Shown here piece by piece: positions 27,804-37,136 of a stretch of 64,000 bases of DNA. A program made the translations under genes and the position numbers. The notes under the pieces were generated by a model that had not been told where the DNA came from, made no database searches, and was given only the letters and a program-made list of their open reading frames with translations. The stretch comes from JBELHO01 sp042091375 (GTDB lineage: Bacteria; Pseudomonadota; Gammaproteobacteria; Enterobacterales; Alteromonadaceae). Numbering within the stretch: the stretch's first letter is position 1; every line of letters starts with the position of its first letter. The stretch is from NCBI GenBank assembly GCA_042091375.1, contig JBELHO010000003.1, positions 84,289 to 148,288 of the forward strand, read 5' to 3'.

Positions 27804-27949
27804 TACTCAAAGTCAAAGCAGTGTTTACTGTACCTTGAATAGTCGATAGATAAAAGTCACTGCGATGAGGTGTGATACAGCTAAAATAGCCCCCCTTGGT
27901 TTCGCCCATATCGATGACTGTTATTTTAGTGAATTGAAACAAATAAAAC

Positions 27950-27980
27950 TGCGGTGGTGCTATGAGCAGTGACCACCGCA
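27950..27980 (-). terminator. Hairpin ending the 941-residue protein gene
   Basis: TGCGGTGGT (27950-27958) and ACCACCGCA (27972-27980) are perfect inverted copies with a 13-base loop, 16 bases past the stop codon. On the minus strand it is followed by AGTTTTATTTGTTT, so it reads as an intrinsic terminator in the direction of the upstream gene. Confidence 0.8.
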
Positions 27981-27996
27981 ATTTGATGCACCAGTG

Positions 27997-30822
27997 TTAT
28001 TTTTTAAACACCTTGAGTAACTCGTTGGCGACGTCTTCAGCGACGTCTTTGGCTAGTTTGTCAAAGCCACTTTCGAGTACTTTGAGATTTTCTTTGTAGA
28101 CGTGGTGTTTGCCGTGAATATCGACATCAATAATCAAGGTAGGGGCATCGCCTTTTTTGCCCGCGGTTAAGATCCCTTTTAGGCTGCCTTTTGCTTCTAG
28201 GGAGTTAATTTTTAAGGCAGTAAGACCATTGGCTACCGCTTTTAAGGCTTTTTCTATGCCTTGATTGGTACTGTGTGCTGCACTTAACACCCCTTTTGCG
28301 ACTTGCAAACCACCGGTTGCTGTGCCTAACGCTGTCTCTAGTTCAAGCACTTTGGGATCAGCATCTACAGGTACTATCTTAACCGCTTTATCCGCCTCTT
28401 TTAACACCCCTTCTGCAGTTTTTAATGCGACTTCTTCACCACCTGCTGCGGATTTATATTCACCTGCCTTCACACCGTCTTTAGCGGCGCGGCCAAACTT
28501 CCAGTGTTTCGCATCGTGTTTGGCTTTATCATTGTATTCTTTTGCTTTTTTATTGTTGTAATCAATTTTTTTCTTCAGGCTACTGACTTTGTCTTCATCG
28601 TGTTCGATGGTTCTCGATGCGTCGTCATAACGTTTTTTGGCCTTTTCTTTAGCTTCTTTTATTTGTTTATTGAGCTCATTGACTTTATCTTGTTTGACAT
28701 TGATGGTGTGTTGAGCATTACTGATGTCTTTGTCACCTTTTTTTAAGCCTTTTAAGGCAGTGTTGACCAAAGAGCGAAAGGCTTTATCATATTTTGCCGC
28801 TAGCTTGGCATCAAAGTCTAAATCACTGCCTGCACTCAAGTGTTGGCCGGTTGACTTAACGGTTAATGCCGCGTCAAAAGCACCGCCAAAACGGGTATCA
28901 GAAGATAACATCACCTGACTTGGCTCAATGTCAATTACATATTTTTCTTCAAAATTTTTAAACAGTTCGATATCACCAGCCATATAAAACTTTGGATCAA
29001 CACTCGGGCCAGCTTGCACAGTGAGCTCGGCATCTTTGAGATCTAAAGGCCCAAATTTGATCGGATCTAAGGTGCCGCTCAGAGAAAACCCTTCGGTTGA
29101 TGCATAGCCAGAAGCCGTACCTAATTCTTTTTTATCAAAGATAAGCGTAGCTTGTAAGGCCATACCGGCACCTTCAATTTCGAGTTTGTCGGCTAAATCA
29201 TCGGGTAATGAAGCACCGGGAGTCATAAACGCAAAGGCCATATCTTTTAAACTAATGGACATGGGCTTAAAACCGCCGCCTTTGGGTTTAGCACTCTTGT
29301 TGGCATGTTTTATGAGATTATTAAAGCTTAACTCATTGGCCGTACCGGCTAATGCTATTGCCGTGGGCAGACCTAAAGCTTCTGGCGAGAGCACCATATC
29401 CGCTGCCGCTGTAACGGTTTCGGAGCCCACTTTTACTGTGCCTTCTAGGCTTAAATCAAAACTTCCCGTTTCATTGATACCTGCACTTATTGAAGTGTTC
29501 TCTATAGTTAAGCCTTTAATACCTATGGCATTTTTCCAGTCACCTTGCATGTCACCAGAGACGAAAACTTCAATTTCAGTATCGTTTTCCTTCAAACCAA
29601 AATCGACGTCAAACTCTATGTCTTGACCCTTGCTTTGTTTCATTTTTACTGCAGTTTTAAAACCCAGACCGGCGCCATTTTCAGACAGCGACATAAAAAA
29701 CTCAACGCTGGCATCTTTTAATTTGAGAAACTTAAAACCGTGGTCGCTTGGGGCGTCCATATCAACCGTAATATCGACACTAGGGCGATGCGAAAATAAA
29801 CCAGAAATTTCGCCATCGACATCTAATTTGGCTTTTCCTAAGCCAATTTTTCCTAAGGCTTTTTGTACATTACTAGGGGCTTGAGCCACATCAAATTCAG
29901 CGATAAGGCTCATGCCTTGTCCCAGTTCTAAATCATCTTCGGGTAGCGCACCATCAACCGTAAAAAAGTTTTGTACCGCTAAAGGCAGTTCATCATAAGC
30001 ACCAGTTAACCCCTCAGTTGAAGTGATAAGGCGCATCTTAGGCAGGCCAATATCTTTGAGAAAACTTTTTTTGTGGCCGGTAATATCGGCTAAGGTCAAT
30101 GGTTTTTCGAATTTAAAGCCAATATTCCAGCCTTTGTTTTCACCGTCATAAAACACCACAGAGTCAACTTTTTTGTTGAGAATATCTATAGTGCCACCTA
30201 AGGTGTCTAATGAAATAACAGGTGATTCAATGGCGAAGTGTTTAACGTCTGGAATGTGTTTAAACTCATTAAAATCAGCGAGAGAAAAACGATGGCCAGT
30301 TAAAGCCATGGTAAAATCAGCCAATTTTTTGTCTTCTACGGCAATATCGATGTTTACATCGATATTTTCCCCCTTTCTCTTAAAAACACCACCTAGCTCT
30401 CCTGATAAGGCAACGGCAATATCACTGCTGTCTACTGTTAATTCCAAGCCCAGTTCACTGAGTTCAAGCATTGACATACCGAAAGCATTTTTCCAGTCAA
30501 TTTTACCTTGTTCGCTTGAAGTGAAAATTAATTTCTTTTGTTTTAGTGCCTCGGCATCGACCGAGCCGGCAAAGTTTAGCTTATGACCACCGAATTTTGC
30601 GGGAAAATGCAGACCTACCGCATCATCACTAACCACAATAAATGAAGGCAATGTAATACCCAGCTCTGTTAACGCCTTTTTAACGGTGACTGTCTCGGCA
30701 TAACTGGGATTGATCATCAAAAAAGTAAGTATTATCAACAAAAATCGCTTGAAAGTTCCGATTTTGGCTAATGAAGTCACAGGTGAAATCGCATAGTTAT
30801 TTTGCATCTTTATTACCGCCAT
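27997..30822 (-). CDS. Large secreted protein of unknown family with C-terminal coiled coil
   Basis: 941 residues from ATG 30822 (or 936 from ATG 30807). I recognise no family. A signal peptide ends at about residue 42 (FLMINPSYA / ETV). Residues about 43-687 are beta-rich with internal repetition: a WKNA(F/I)G motif recurs at Trp110 and Trp429, each followed by a (L/I)xxLxLxNxxL(x)-type strand pair, and a related FGPLDLKDAELTV occurs near 590-602. Residues about 688-815 are a Lys/Glu-rich coiled coil, and 816-941 end in a short beta segment (APTLIIDVDIHG) plus amphipathic helix. No cysteines are evident and no transmembrane helix besides the signal. It lies about 160 bases after a lipoprotein gene on the same strand, probably one transcript. 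Confidence 0.85.
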   Translation of the reverse strand: MAVIKMQNNYAISPVTSLAKIGTFKRFLLIILTFLMINPSYAETVTVKKALTELGITLPSFIVVSDDAVGLHFPAKFGGHKLNFAGSVDAEALKQKKLIFTSSEQGKIDWKNAFGMSMLELSELGLELTVDSSDIAVALSGELGGVFKRKGENIDVNIDIAVEDKKLADFTMALTGHRFSLADFNEFKHIPDVKHFAIESPVISLDTLGGTIDILNKKVDSVVFYDGENKGWNIGFKFEKPLTLADITGHKKSFLKDIGLPKMRLITSTEGLTGAYDELPLAVQNFFTVDGALPEDDLELGQGMSLIAEFDVAQAPSNVQKALGKIGLGKAKLDVDGEISGLFSHRPSVDITVDMDAPSDHGFKFLKLKDASVEFFMSLSENGAGLGFKTAVKMKQSKGQDIEFDVDFGLKENDTEIEVFVSGDMQGDWKNAIGIKGLTIENTSISAGINETGSFDLSLEGTVKVGSETVTAAADMVLSPEALGLPTAIALAGTANELSFNNLIKHANKSAKPKGGGFKPMSISLKDMAFAFMTPGASLPDDLADKLEIEGAGMALQATLIFDKKELGTASGYASTEGFSLSGTLDPIKFGPLDLKDAELTVQAGPSVDPKFYMAGDIELFKNFEEKYVIDIEPSQVMLSSDTRFGGAFDAALTVKSTGQHLSAGSDLDFDAKLAAKYDKAFRSLVNTALKGLKKGDKDISNAQHTINVKQDKVNELNKQIKEAKEKAKKRYDDASRTIEHDEDKVSSLKKKIDYNNKKAKEYNDKAKHDAKHWKFGRAAKDGVKAGEYKSAAGGEEVALKTAEGVLKEADKAVKIVPVDADPKVLELETALGTATGGLQVAKGVLSAAHSTNQGIEKALKAVANGLTALKINSLEAKGSLKGILTAGKKGDAPTLIIDVDIHGKHHVYKENLKVLESGFDKLAKDVAEDVANELLKVFKK

Positions 30823-30850
30823 GTATTAGTTACCGCCATGTATTAGTTAC
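30813..30850. repeat. 17-base tandem duplication over the start of the large secreted protein gene
   Basis: TTACCGCCATGTATTAG occurs twice in tandem (30813-30829 and 30830-30846) followed by TTAC. On the minus strand each copy carries ATGGCGG, so the start-codon region itself is duplicated; the upstream copy opens a frame of only eight codons. Confidence 0.85.
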
Positions 30851-30982
30851 TAGCAACTGTTAGTTACTGTCATTTCAAAATTATTGATAGTGTGTGTTTT
30901 TTCATCTCACTTAGTTTTTTTATTCAGGTTTTCACCTGCACTATTGACATGCATAGGTTTACCTAAGCAAACATAACGAGTA

Positions 30983-31609
30983 TCAATAATCCGAATCACT
31001 AGAGCTATCTGAGTCATCATCACTATCACTAGTGGTTTGCTGACTACTTTGCAGTAGTTGTGGAGAATTTGCACTACTGACCATTTGTGTCCCCTTGTCG
31101 CTGACCGTGAGTAGAGTTGAGTCTTTGACTGAATCTCCAATGGTTACTGTGGTATTTTGTGCCTCTGTCGCCCACACTTTACCAATGGTTTGTAGGGTTT
31201 GATTATATAATGTCAGTGCTTCTTGCTTATTCAAATCATAGTTGACTGAAAACTCACAGGCGCGAAAAAACATCTCTCTTGCCATTAATACCGTGGGAGT
31301 TCTGCCGGCCATTTCAACTTCATTTGAGTCATCTTGTCCAGATATTTGATCACTACTGGTGTCGATAAGGGCATAACTTATGTTGGCATCATCGCCCTGA
31401 TCATAAGCCGCATCTGGCATAGATTGCGTACATATGAGGTAATTAGCATTTTTATCGCGAATAAAAGTCTGTGAGATCCCCGCGGTCACTGCAATAGCGC
31501 TATTAACTTGTATTGTTTTGTGCTCTGGTACTGGTTGATAAGTACTGCCGCAAGCGCCAAGTAAAAGCACAGAGCCAAGCAACGGCATATTTTTTAGGAA
31601 AAACTGCAT
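30983..31609 (-). CDS. Small lipoprotein with Ser/Asp-rich tail
   Basis: 208 residues. Signal peptide with lipobox LGAC, lipidated Cys20. The central part has LICTQSMPDAAYDQ and, later, GRTPTVLMAREMFFRACEF. These resemble a loose group of bacterial lipoproteins carrying CAEPSPDA and RTxxxxLLRDxxYRxCE motifs, whose function I do not know. The C-terminus is a low-complexity Gln/Ser then Ser/Asp tail (SDSDDDSDSSSDSDY). It precedes the 941-residue secreted protein on the same strand; the 160-base spacer shows no convincing minus-strand terminator. Confidence 0.8.
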   Translation of the reverse strand: MQFFLKNMPLLGSVLLLGACGSTYQPVPEHKTIQVNSAIAVTAGISQTFIRDKNANYLICTQSMPDAAYDQGDDANISYALIDTSSDQISGQDDSNEVEMAGRTPTVLMAREMFFRACEFSVNYDLNKQEALTLYNQTLQTIGKVWATEAQNTTVTIGDSVKDSTLLTVSDKGTQMVSSANSPQLLQSSQQTTSDSDDDSDSSSDSDY

Positions 31610-31967
31610 ATAAGATCCTAATTACCATAATAAATATAAAAATAATGTGTCGTATTTAAGCATAGTGTACAAAAAAAGCAAATTCTACCATTTGAGTAAA
31701 CTAATTGAGGTAATGGTGAAAAATATTTGCTAGTGGCACAAAGCGCAGTCGTAAAAGCTTTTAGTTTTAAAGCTGCTGGCGGTAACAAAACAAAAACACC
31801 CTATTTTGGCAAATGTTTTCGAGGATGATTATCGACTGTTTAAGAGAAATTTAAACACTCTGGTCATTATATAATAGTTAAAATAATGAGTTAACAAAAT
31901 TGATGTCAATACTCATTAAAAAGAAGGCACTCATTGCCTCCTTTTTAGGTTTTTTGTATTCAACAGA
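31610..31967. other. 358-base spacer between the lipoprotein and peptidase genes
   Basis: AT-rich and without a supported gene. It must contain the lipoprotein promoter near its left end, and holds the peptidase terminator at 31918-31946. Nothing else recognisable. Confidence 0.6.
31918..31946 (-). terminator. Intrinsic terminator after the M28 peptidase gene
   Basis: AAAAAGAAGGCA (31918-31929) pairs with TGCCTCCTTTTT (31935-31946) with a single G-U type pair and a 5-base loop. On the minus strand the stem ends in a T run, just past the peptidase stop. Confidence 0.9.
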
Positions 31968-33374
31968 TCAACGTCTTACTTTCAAATCGACATTGGTATC
32001 GGCAAATAAGAAGATGGTAGCGGCATATGCTGCCACATTTTGCGCTAATTCGGCTGGAATGATTTTATCTAATGTGTCATCCGGAGTGTGATGTAAGTCG
32101 AAATAATCAGAGCCTTCTTGATTTAAGCGAATAGTTGGCACCCCTTTATCGGCCATAGGAATAATGTCTGGTCCGCCACCTTTGACGTCTGAGCCACCGC
32201 GAATTATGCCCAAAGGAGCAATGATTTTGGCTATTTCGTCTACTAATTTACTGGCTTCTGGGTTGACATTAGAAACGATTCGCCAGATATTTCGCGCACC
32301 GAAGTCAGACTCAGTGGCCATGACGTGGTTGTCGAGGTTGTCTTGGTGCTTTTGGGCATAAGCGTATGCGCCTAATAAGCCCACTTCTTCCGCACCGAAC
32401 ATGACAACGCGAATGGTGCGTTTCGGGCGTTTAGGTAAGTTGGCAATTAACTTGGCTGCCGCAGTCGTTATGGCAATACCTGCGCCATCGTCAACCGCTC
32501 CAGTGCCTAAATCCCAACTGTCTAGGTGGCCGCCGATAAGCACGATTTCTTCAGGCTTTTCACTGCCAATTAAATCCAATACAACGTTGCCACTAGTGAC
32601 TTCGCCTTGCCAATCAGAGCCAGAATGAAGAGAGATAGATAAGGGTTTATTTAAATTGTGTAAGCGACGCAAGTGATCGGCATCTGGATTGGATATAGCG
32701 ATGACCGGAATGTTGGCCCATTTGTCTTGGTTTTTACTCATCATGCCAGTGTGTGGAAAGCGATGCGAGTCGGAGCCTACAGAGCGAATGATTAACGCAC
32801 TTGCGCCACCGCGCTCAGCGTGTTGCCAGCCAATTCGGCGCTTTTGGTTTGATGGGCCATAACCTTCTCCTGTTTGACTTTTAACCATGGGCTCGCCATC
32901 AACAAAGGCAACTTTGCCTTTTAGGGTACCGTCTTCAATCGACGTTAGGGCGTGAATGTCTCTGAAATAAATGATAGGTGCATTGATTTCTTTCTCACTT
33001 GGGGCTGCACCACCAAGCGCTGAACCATATAATTCTTGGTTATAAGGTGAAGTCAGGGCAATGTGTAAGTGACCCCTGTCCCAAAATGGCATAGTAAATT
33101 CTTCAATCGTGGCTTTGTCAAAGCCTAACTCTTTACCTAATTTAACACCCCAATCACGTGCTCGCTTTTCGGCTTCCGAACCGCCTAGTCGAGGACCAAT
33201 TTCTGTCGTCAAAGACTCGACTATGTTAAAACCAAGATCGCTTTTTAGGGCGGTGTTGATCAACTGCTGCGCCGTTGCTTTTTGTTGCGCTGTCAATGCT
33301 AATTCTGCGGCGACTAAAGGCATACTCAATGCGCATAACAGGGCACTGAGGGTTAGGCTATTCAATAATTTCAT
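31968..33374 (-). CDS. Secreted M28-family metallopeptidase
   Basis: 468 residues from ATG 33374, which has GGAG 6 bases upstream and is followed by a signal peptide (LTLSALLCALSMPLVAA). A longer in-frame start at 33488 lacks these. Zinc-site motifs of clan MH are visible: GGHLDSWDLGTGAVDDGAG (His and bridging Asp), GAEEVGLLGA (catalytic Glu and metal Glu), TESDFG and a late HHTPDDT His. A PA-like insert (about 130-260) lies before the peptidase core. It resembles carboxypeptidase Q-type aminopeptidases acting on peptides outside the cytoplasm. It could be a type II secretion substrate, which is inference. Confidence 0.9.
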   Translation of the reverse strand: MKLLNSLTLSALLCALSMPLVAAELALTAQQKATAQQLINTALKSDLGFNIVESLTTEIGPRLGGSEAEKRARDWGVKLGKELGFDKATIEEFTMPFWDRGHLHIALTSPYNQELYGSALGGAAPSEKEINAPIIYFRDIHALTSIEDGTLKGKVAFVDGEPMVKSQTGEGYGPSNQKRRIGWQHAERGGASALIIRSVGSDSHRFPHTGMMSKNQDKWANIPVIAISNPDADHLRRLHNLNKPLSISLHSGSDWQGEVTSGNVVLDLIGSEKPEEIVLIGGHLDSWDLGTGAVDDGAGIAITTAAAKLIANLPKRPKRTIRVVMFGAEEVGLLGAYAYAQKHQDNLDNHVMATESDFGARNIWRIVSNVNPEASKLVDEIAKIIAPLGIIRGGSDVKGGGPDIIPMADKGVPTIRLNQEGSDYFDLHHTPDDTLDKIIPAELAQNVAAYAATIFLFADTNVDLKVRR

Positions 33375-33609
33375 TTTTGCTCCAGTTGGGTGAAACGTTA
33401 ATCGATGAGTTACTTGTAAAGTGAAGTTGGCAAATTCTAAATCTTTCATACCCTTTACGCCAATTATTTCGAAAAGATCATTCAACACCTCATTAGCTGT
33501 ATTGTTATATATTCCATTTTAGAATAAAAAAGTGATATCTATTCTTTTTAATGTGATCAGACAACCACTATTATTTGCTTATATTTTGCATTACTCGAGT
33601 TGAGTGAAG

Positions 33610-35403
33610 ATGTCTGAACAACAAAATTTAAATCAAACCATGCTGAGTAATGAGCAATTAGGCTCATTAAAACAGGCTATTGGTGGTTATTCTCCGCTGC
33701 AGCTAGCATGGGCGAGCGGGTATTTAGCGGCAATAAGCGAAGGCACCTCGGCGGTTGCATTACCAACATCAACAGTAACTCAAGCGTCTTCAATATTGAC
33801 TATTTTATATGGTTCGCAAACTGGTAATGCTAAGGGGGTAGCCCTAGCGCTAGCTGAGCAAGCGCAAGCACAAGGGTTAACGGTAGAATGTAAAAACATG
33901 GGCGAGTTTAAGCCCAAGAGTATTAAAAATGTTAACCATCTGCTTATTGTTGCCAGTACCAATGGCGAAGGCGAAGCGCCAGATGATGCCATTGCTTTGC
34001 ATGAATTTTTACAGTCTAAAAAAGCCCCTAAATTAGCTCATTTACATTACGGTGTTTTGGCATTAGGGGATACCAGTTATGAATTTTTCTGTCAAACAGG
34101 TAAAGATTTTGACCAGTATTTATCAGCACTTGGCGCAAAGTCGATGCATCCTCGTGTCGATTGTGATGTTGACTATGAAGAGGCCGCCAGTGTTTGGACC
34201 TCGGCGATCATTGCAAAAGCACAAGAGATGATAGGAAGCGAACAGGTTACTAATAATGTGGTTACTTTGCCAACGGTTGGCGCCACTCAGCAATACACTA
34301 AACAAAATCCTTACATAGCTGAGCTTATTGTCAGTCAAAAAATTACCGGTTGTGATTCCAATAAAGAAGTTTGCCATGTTGAAATTGACTTGGCAGATTC
34401 AGGCATGACATATCAGCCCGGTGATGCATTAGGCATATGGTTTGATAATGATGCCGAGCTGGTTGCGGAGTTAATGACCACATTACATATTGAACCTAGT
34501 ACCACAGTCAAGTTAGGTGGTAAAACCTTTACTGTGCAAGAGGCACTGACTTCGACGCTGGAAATTACCCAAACGGCAGTTAATTTTGTGCACTTTTGGG
34601 CACAGCACTCGCAAAATGAAAAATTATTGAGTTTAGTTGGTGATAACAATGCCACCAGAGATTATGCTGCTGCTCACCAAGTTGTTGATGTGGTTAAAGT
34701 GGCCCCAGCAAAAATTGATGCGCAAGCCTTAGTTGATGCGCTGCGAAAAATCACCCCTCGTTTGTATTCTATTGCCTCGAGCCAAGCTGAAGTCGAAGAA
34801 GAAGTGCATTTAACCGTTGGTTTAGTGAAATATCATGCAAATGGCGTATCGCGAATGGGCGGGGCATCAGGCTTTTTAGCTAAACGCTTAGCCGAAGGTG
34901 GGCAAGTTAAGGTGTTTATTGAACACAATGATAATTTTCGGTTGCCTGAGGACGGTAACACACCGGTGATCATGATCGGTCCGGGTACTGGTATAGCGCC
35001 ATTTCGCGCTTTTATGCAAGAACGTGAAGCCCAGCAAGCAACTGGCGACAATTGGCTGTTTTTTGGTGATCAAACCTTTACCCAAGACTTTCTTTATCAA
35101 ACTGAATGGCAAGGCTACTTAAAAGCAGGGTTGTTAAGCAAAATTGATTTAGCTTTTTCCCGTGATCAAGCCAACAAAATCTATGTACAAGATCGTCTAG
35201 CAGAAAACGCAGCAGAACTATTCACTTGGCTTGAGCGCGGAGCGCATCTCTATCTATGTGGCGATATGAGTCGGATGGCCAAAGATGTGGAAGCCACCTT
35301 AATCGATATTATTATTGCGCAAGGTAATAAGACAACTGAGCAAGCTGTCCAGTATTTAAAAGATTTACGCAACGCTAAGCGTTACCAAAAGGATGTATAT
35401 TAA
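33610..35403 (+). CDS. cysJ: Sulfite reductase flavoprotein subunit CysJ
   Basis: 597 residues from ATG 33610; a GTG at 33604 is also in frame. Flavodoxin domain (about 65-205, TILYGSQTGNAKGVA, STNGEGEAPDDA), FAD domain (RLYSIASSQAEVEEEVHLTV, GGASGFLA) and NADPH domain (IGPGTGIAPFRAFMQER, YLCGDMSRMAKDVE, ending KRYQKDVY). It passes electrons from NADPH to CysI in assimilatory sulfite reduction. First gene of cysJIH; stop and next start overlap as TAATG. Confidence 0.97.
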   Translation: MSEQQNLNQTMLSNEQLGSLKQAIGGYSPLQLAWASGYLAAISEGTSAVALPTSTVTQASSILTILYGSQTGNAKGVALALAEQAQAQGLTVECKNMGEFKPKSIKNVNHLLIVASTNGEGEAPDDAIALHEFLQSKKAPKLAHLHYGVLALGDTSYEFFCQTGKDFDQYLSALGAKSMHPRVDCDVDYEEAASVWTSAIIAKAQEMIGSEQVTNNVVTLPTVGATQQYTKQNPYIAELIVSQKITGCDSNKEVCHVEIDLADSGMTYQPGDALGIWFDNDAELVAELMTTLHIEPSTTVKLGGKTFTVQEALTSTLEITQTAVNFVHFWAQHSQNEKLLSLVGDNNATRDYAAAHQVVDVVKVAPAKIDAQALVDALRKITPRLYSIASSQAEVEEEVHLTVGLVKYHANGVSRMGGASGFLAKRLAEGGQVKVFIEHNDNFRLPEDGNTPVIMIGPGTGIAPFRAFMQEREAQQATGDNWLFFGDQTFTQDFLYQTEWQGYLKAGLLSKIDLAFSRDQANKIYVQDRLAENAAELFTWLERGAHLYLCGDMSRMAKDVEATLIDIIIAQGNKTTEQAVQYLKDLRNAKRYQKDVY

Positions 35404-37136
35404 TGACTGATACAAGTCGGGCAAATGGCCCTTTCATCGTCACTGGAAAATTAGCTGACAATGAACGTTTAAAGGCGCAGAGTAATTTTTTACGCGGTAC
35501 CATTGAGGCTGATCTAGCTGACAAGGTCACTGGCGGCTTTAATGGTGACAATTTTCAACTGATCCGTTTTCATGGTATGTATCAACAAGACGACCGTGAT
35601 ATACGTGCTGAACGCAACAAACAAAAGTTAGAACCGTTACACAATGTAATGCTTCGGGCTCGTATGCCGGGAGGTATAATAAACCCAGAGCAGTGGCTAG
35701 CTATTGATAAATTTGCCACTGAGCACACTTTATACGGCAGTATTCGCTTAACTACTCGGCAAACCTTCCAGTTTCACGGGGTATTAAAGCCGAACATCAA
35801 ATTAATGCATCAAACCTTAAACAGCATAGGTATTGATTCCATTGCCACGGCTGGTGATGTCAACCGCAATGTATTGTGTACTACTAACCCTGTTGAATCT
35901 GAACTCCATCAGGAGGCCTATCAATGGGCCAGTAAGATCAGCGAACACCTACTGCCAAAAACACGCGCTTATGCAGAAATTTGGCTTGACGGCGAAAAAC
36001 TTCAGGGGCCGCAAGGGGAAACCACTGAAGAGCCTATTTTAGGCAATAATTATTTGCCGCGTAAATTTAAAACTACGGTAGTGATCCCTCCGCAAAATGA
36101 TGTTGACGTGCATGCCAATGATTTAAATTTTGTCGCCATTGCTGAACAGGGCAAGTTAGTCGGTTTTAACGTTTTAGTCGGTGGCGGCTTAGCCATGACT
36201 CATGGTGATAAATCAACTTATGCTCGTTGTGCCGATGATTTTGGATTTGTGCCACTAGCGCATACTTTAGATGTGGCTGCCGCTGTTGTCTCAACGCAGC
36301 GAGACTGGGGCAACCGTGTCAATCGCAAAAATGCGAAAACTAAATACACCCTTGACCGAGTGGGCATTGATGTTTTTAAAAGTGAAGTTGAGAAGCGAGC
36401 CGGTATTGTTTTTCAGCCATCACGTGCTTATAAATTCACTGAGCGAGGCGACCGCATAGGTTGGGTTGAGGGATTTGATGGCAAACACCATCTAGCACTG
36501 TTTATTGAAAATGGCCGTTTATTAGATAAGCCAGGTAAGCCATTGAAAACCGGTGTTGCTGAAATTGCTAAAGTGCACCAAGGTGATTTTCGCATGACCG
36601 CCAACCAAAATTTAATCGTGGCAGGGGTCGCCACTGAAAATAAAGCCCAGATTGAACAACTGGCCATTGCTCACGGTTTAATGGACGACAGAGTGTCAAA
36701 TCAGCGAAAAAATTCAATGGCTTGTGTGGCATTTCCTACTTGCCCATTAGCCATGGCCGAAGCTGAGCGTTATTTACCGGGTCTAGTCGACGAGGTGGAA
36801 GGTATTTTAACAACTCATGGCATTGCTGATGAACACATTATTTTACGGGTAACGGGTTGTCCCAATGGTTGCGGGCGAGCTATGTTGGCAGAAATTGGTT
36901 TAGTCGGTAAGGGACCGGGAAAATATAATATGCATTTAGGTGGCAATATTGCTGGGACAAGAGTACCTAAGATGTATAAAGAAAACTTAGATCATCAAGG
37001 GATCCTCACTGAAATTGATGCGCTTGTGGCTCTATGGGTGGCAGAGCGGCAAAGCAATGAAGCCTTTGGTGATTTTGTTATCCGCGTCGGTATTGTCAAA
37101 GAGGTCAAGGTGAGTAAGCGAGATTTTCATGACTGA
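35403..37136 (+). CDS. cysI: Sulfite reductase hemoprotein subunit CysI
   Basis: 577 residues. The siroheme and 4Fe-4S cysteines are Cys441-x5-Cys447 (CVAFPTC) and Cys486-x3-Cys490 (CPNGC). Sulfite-binding segments RLTTRQTFQFHG and TAGDVNRNVLCT are present. It reduces sulfite to sulfide in six electrons. Coupled to cysJ (TAATG) and overlapping cysH by 8 bases. Confidence 0.97.
   Translation: MTDTSRANGPFIVTGKLADNERLKAQSNFLRGTIEADLADKVTGGFNGDNFQLIRFHGMYQQDDRDIRAERNKQKLEPLHNVMLRARMPGGIINPEQWLAIDKFATEHTLYGSIRLTTRQTFQFHGVLKPNIKLMHQTLNSIGIDSIATAGDVNRNVLCTTNPVESELHQEAYQWASKISEHLLPKTRAYAEIWLDGEKLQGPQGETTEEPILGNNYLPRKFKTTVVIPPQNDVDVHANDLNFVAIAEQGKLVGFNVLVGGGLAMTHGDKSTYARCADDFGFVPLAHTLDVAAAVVSTQRDWGNRVNRKNAKTKYTLDRVGIDVFKSEVEKRAGIVFQPSRAYKFTERGDRIGWVEGFDGKHHLALFIENGRLLDKPGKPLKTGVAEIAKVHQGDFRMTANQNLIVAGVATENKAQIEQLAIAHGLMDDRVSNQRKNSMACVAFPTCPLAMAEAERYLPGLVDEVEGILTTHGIADEHIILRVTGCPNGCGRAMLAEIGLVGKGPGKYNMHLGGNIAGTRVPKMYKENLDHQGILTEIDALVALWVAERQSNEAFGDFVIRVGIVKEVKVSKRDFHD

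Noticed and set aside
27769..27981. 70-codon minus-strand frame between the large gene and DUF2804
   Set aside because: It starts with TTG inside the terminator hairpin, has no ribosome site and overlaps the DUF2804 start.
28265..30586. Chain of plus-strand frames opposite the 941-residue gene
   Set aside because: They lack ribosome sites and protein-like composition, and the minus frame has a signal peptide and internal repeats.
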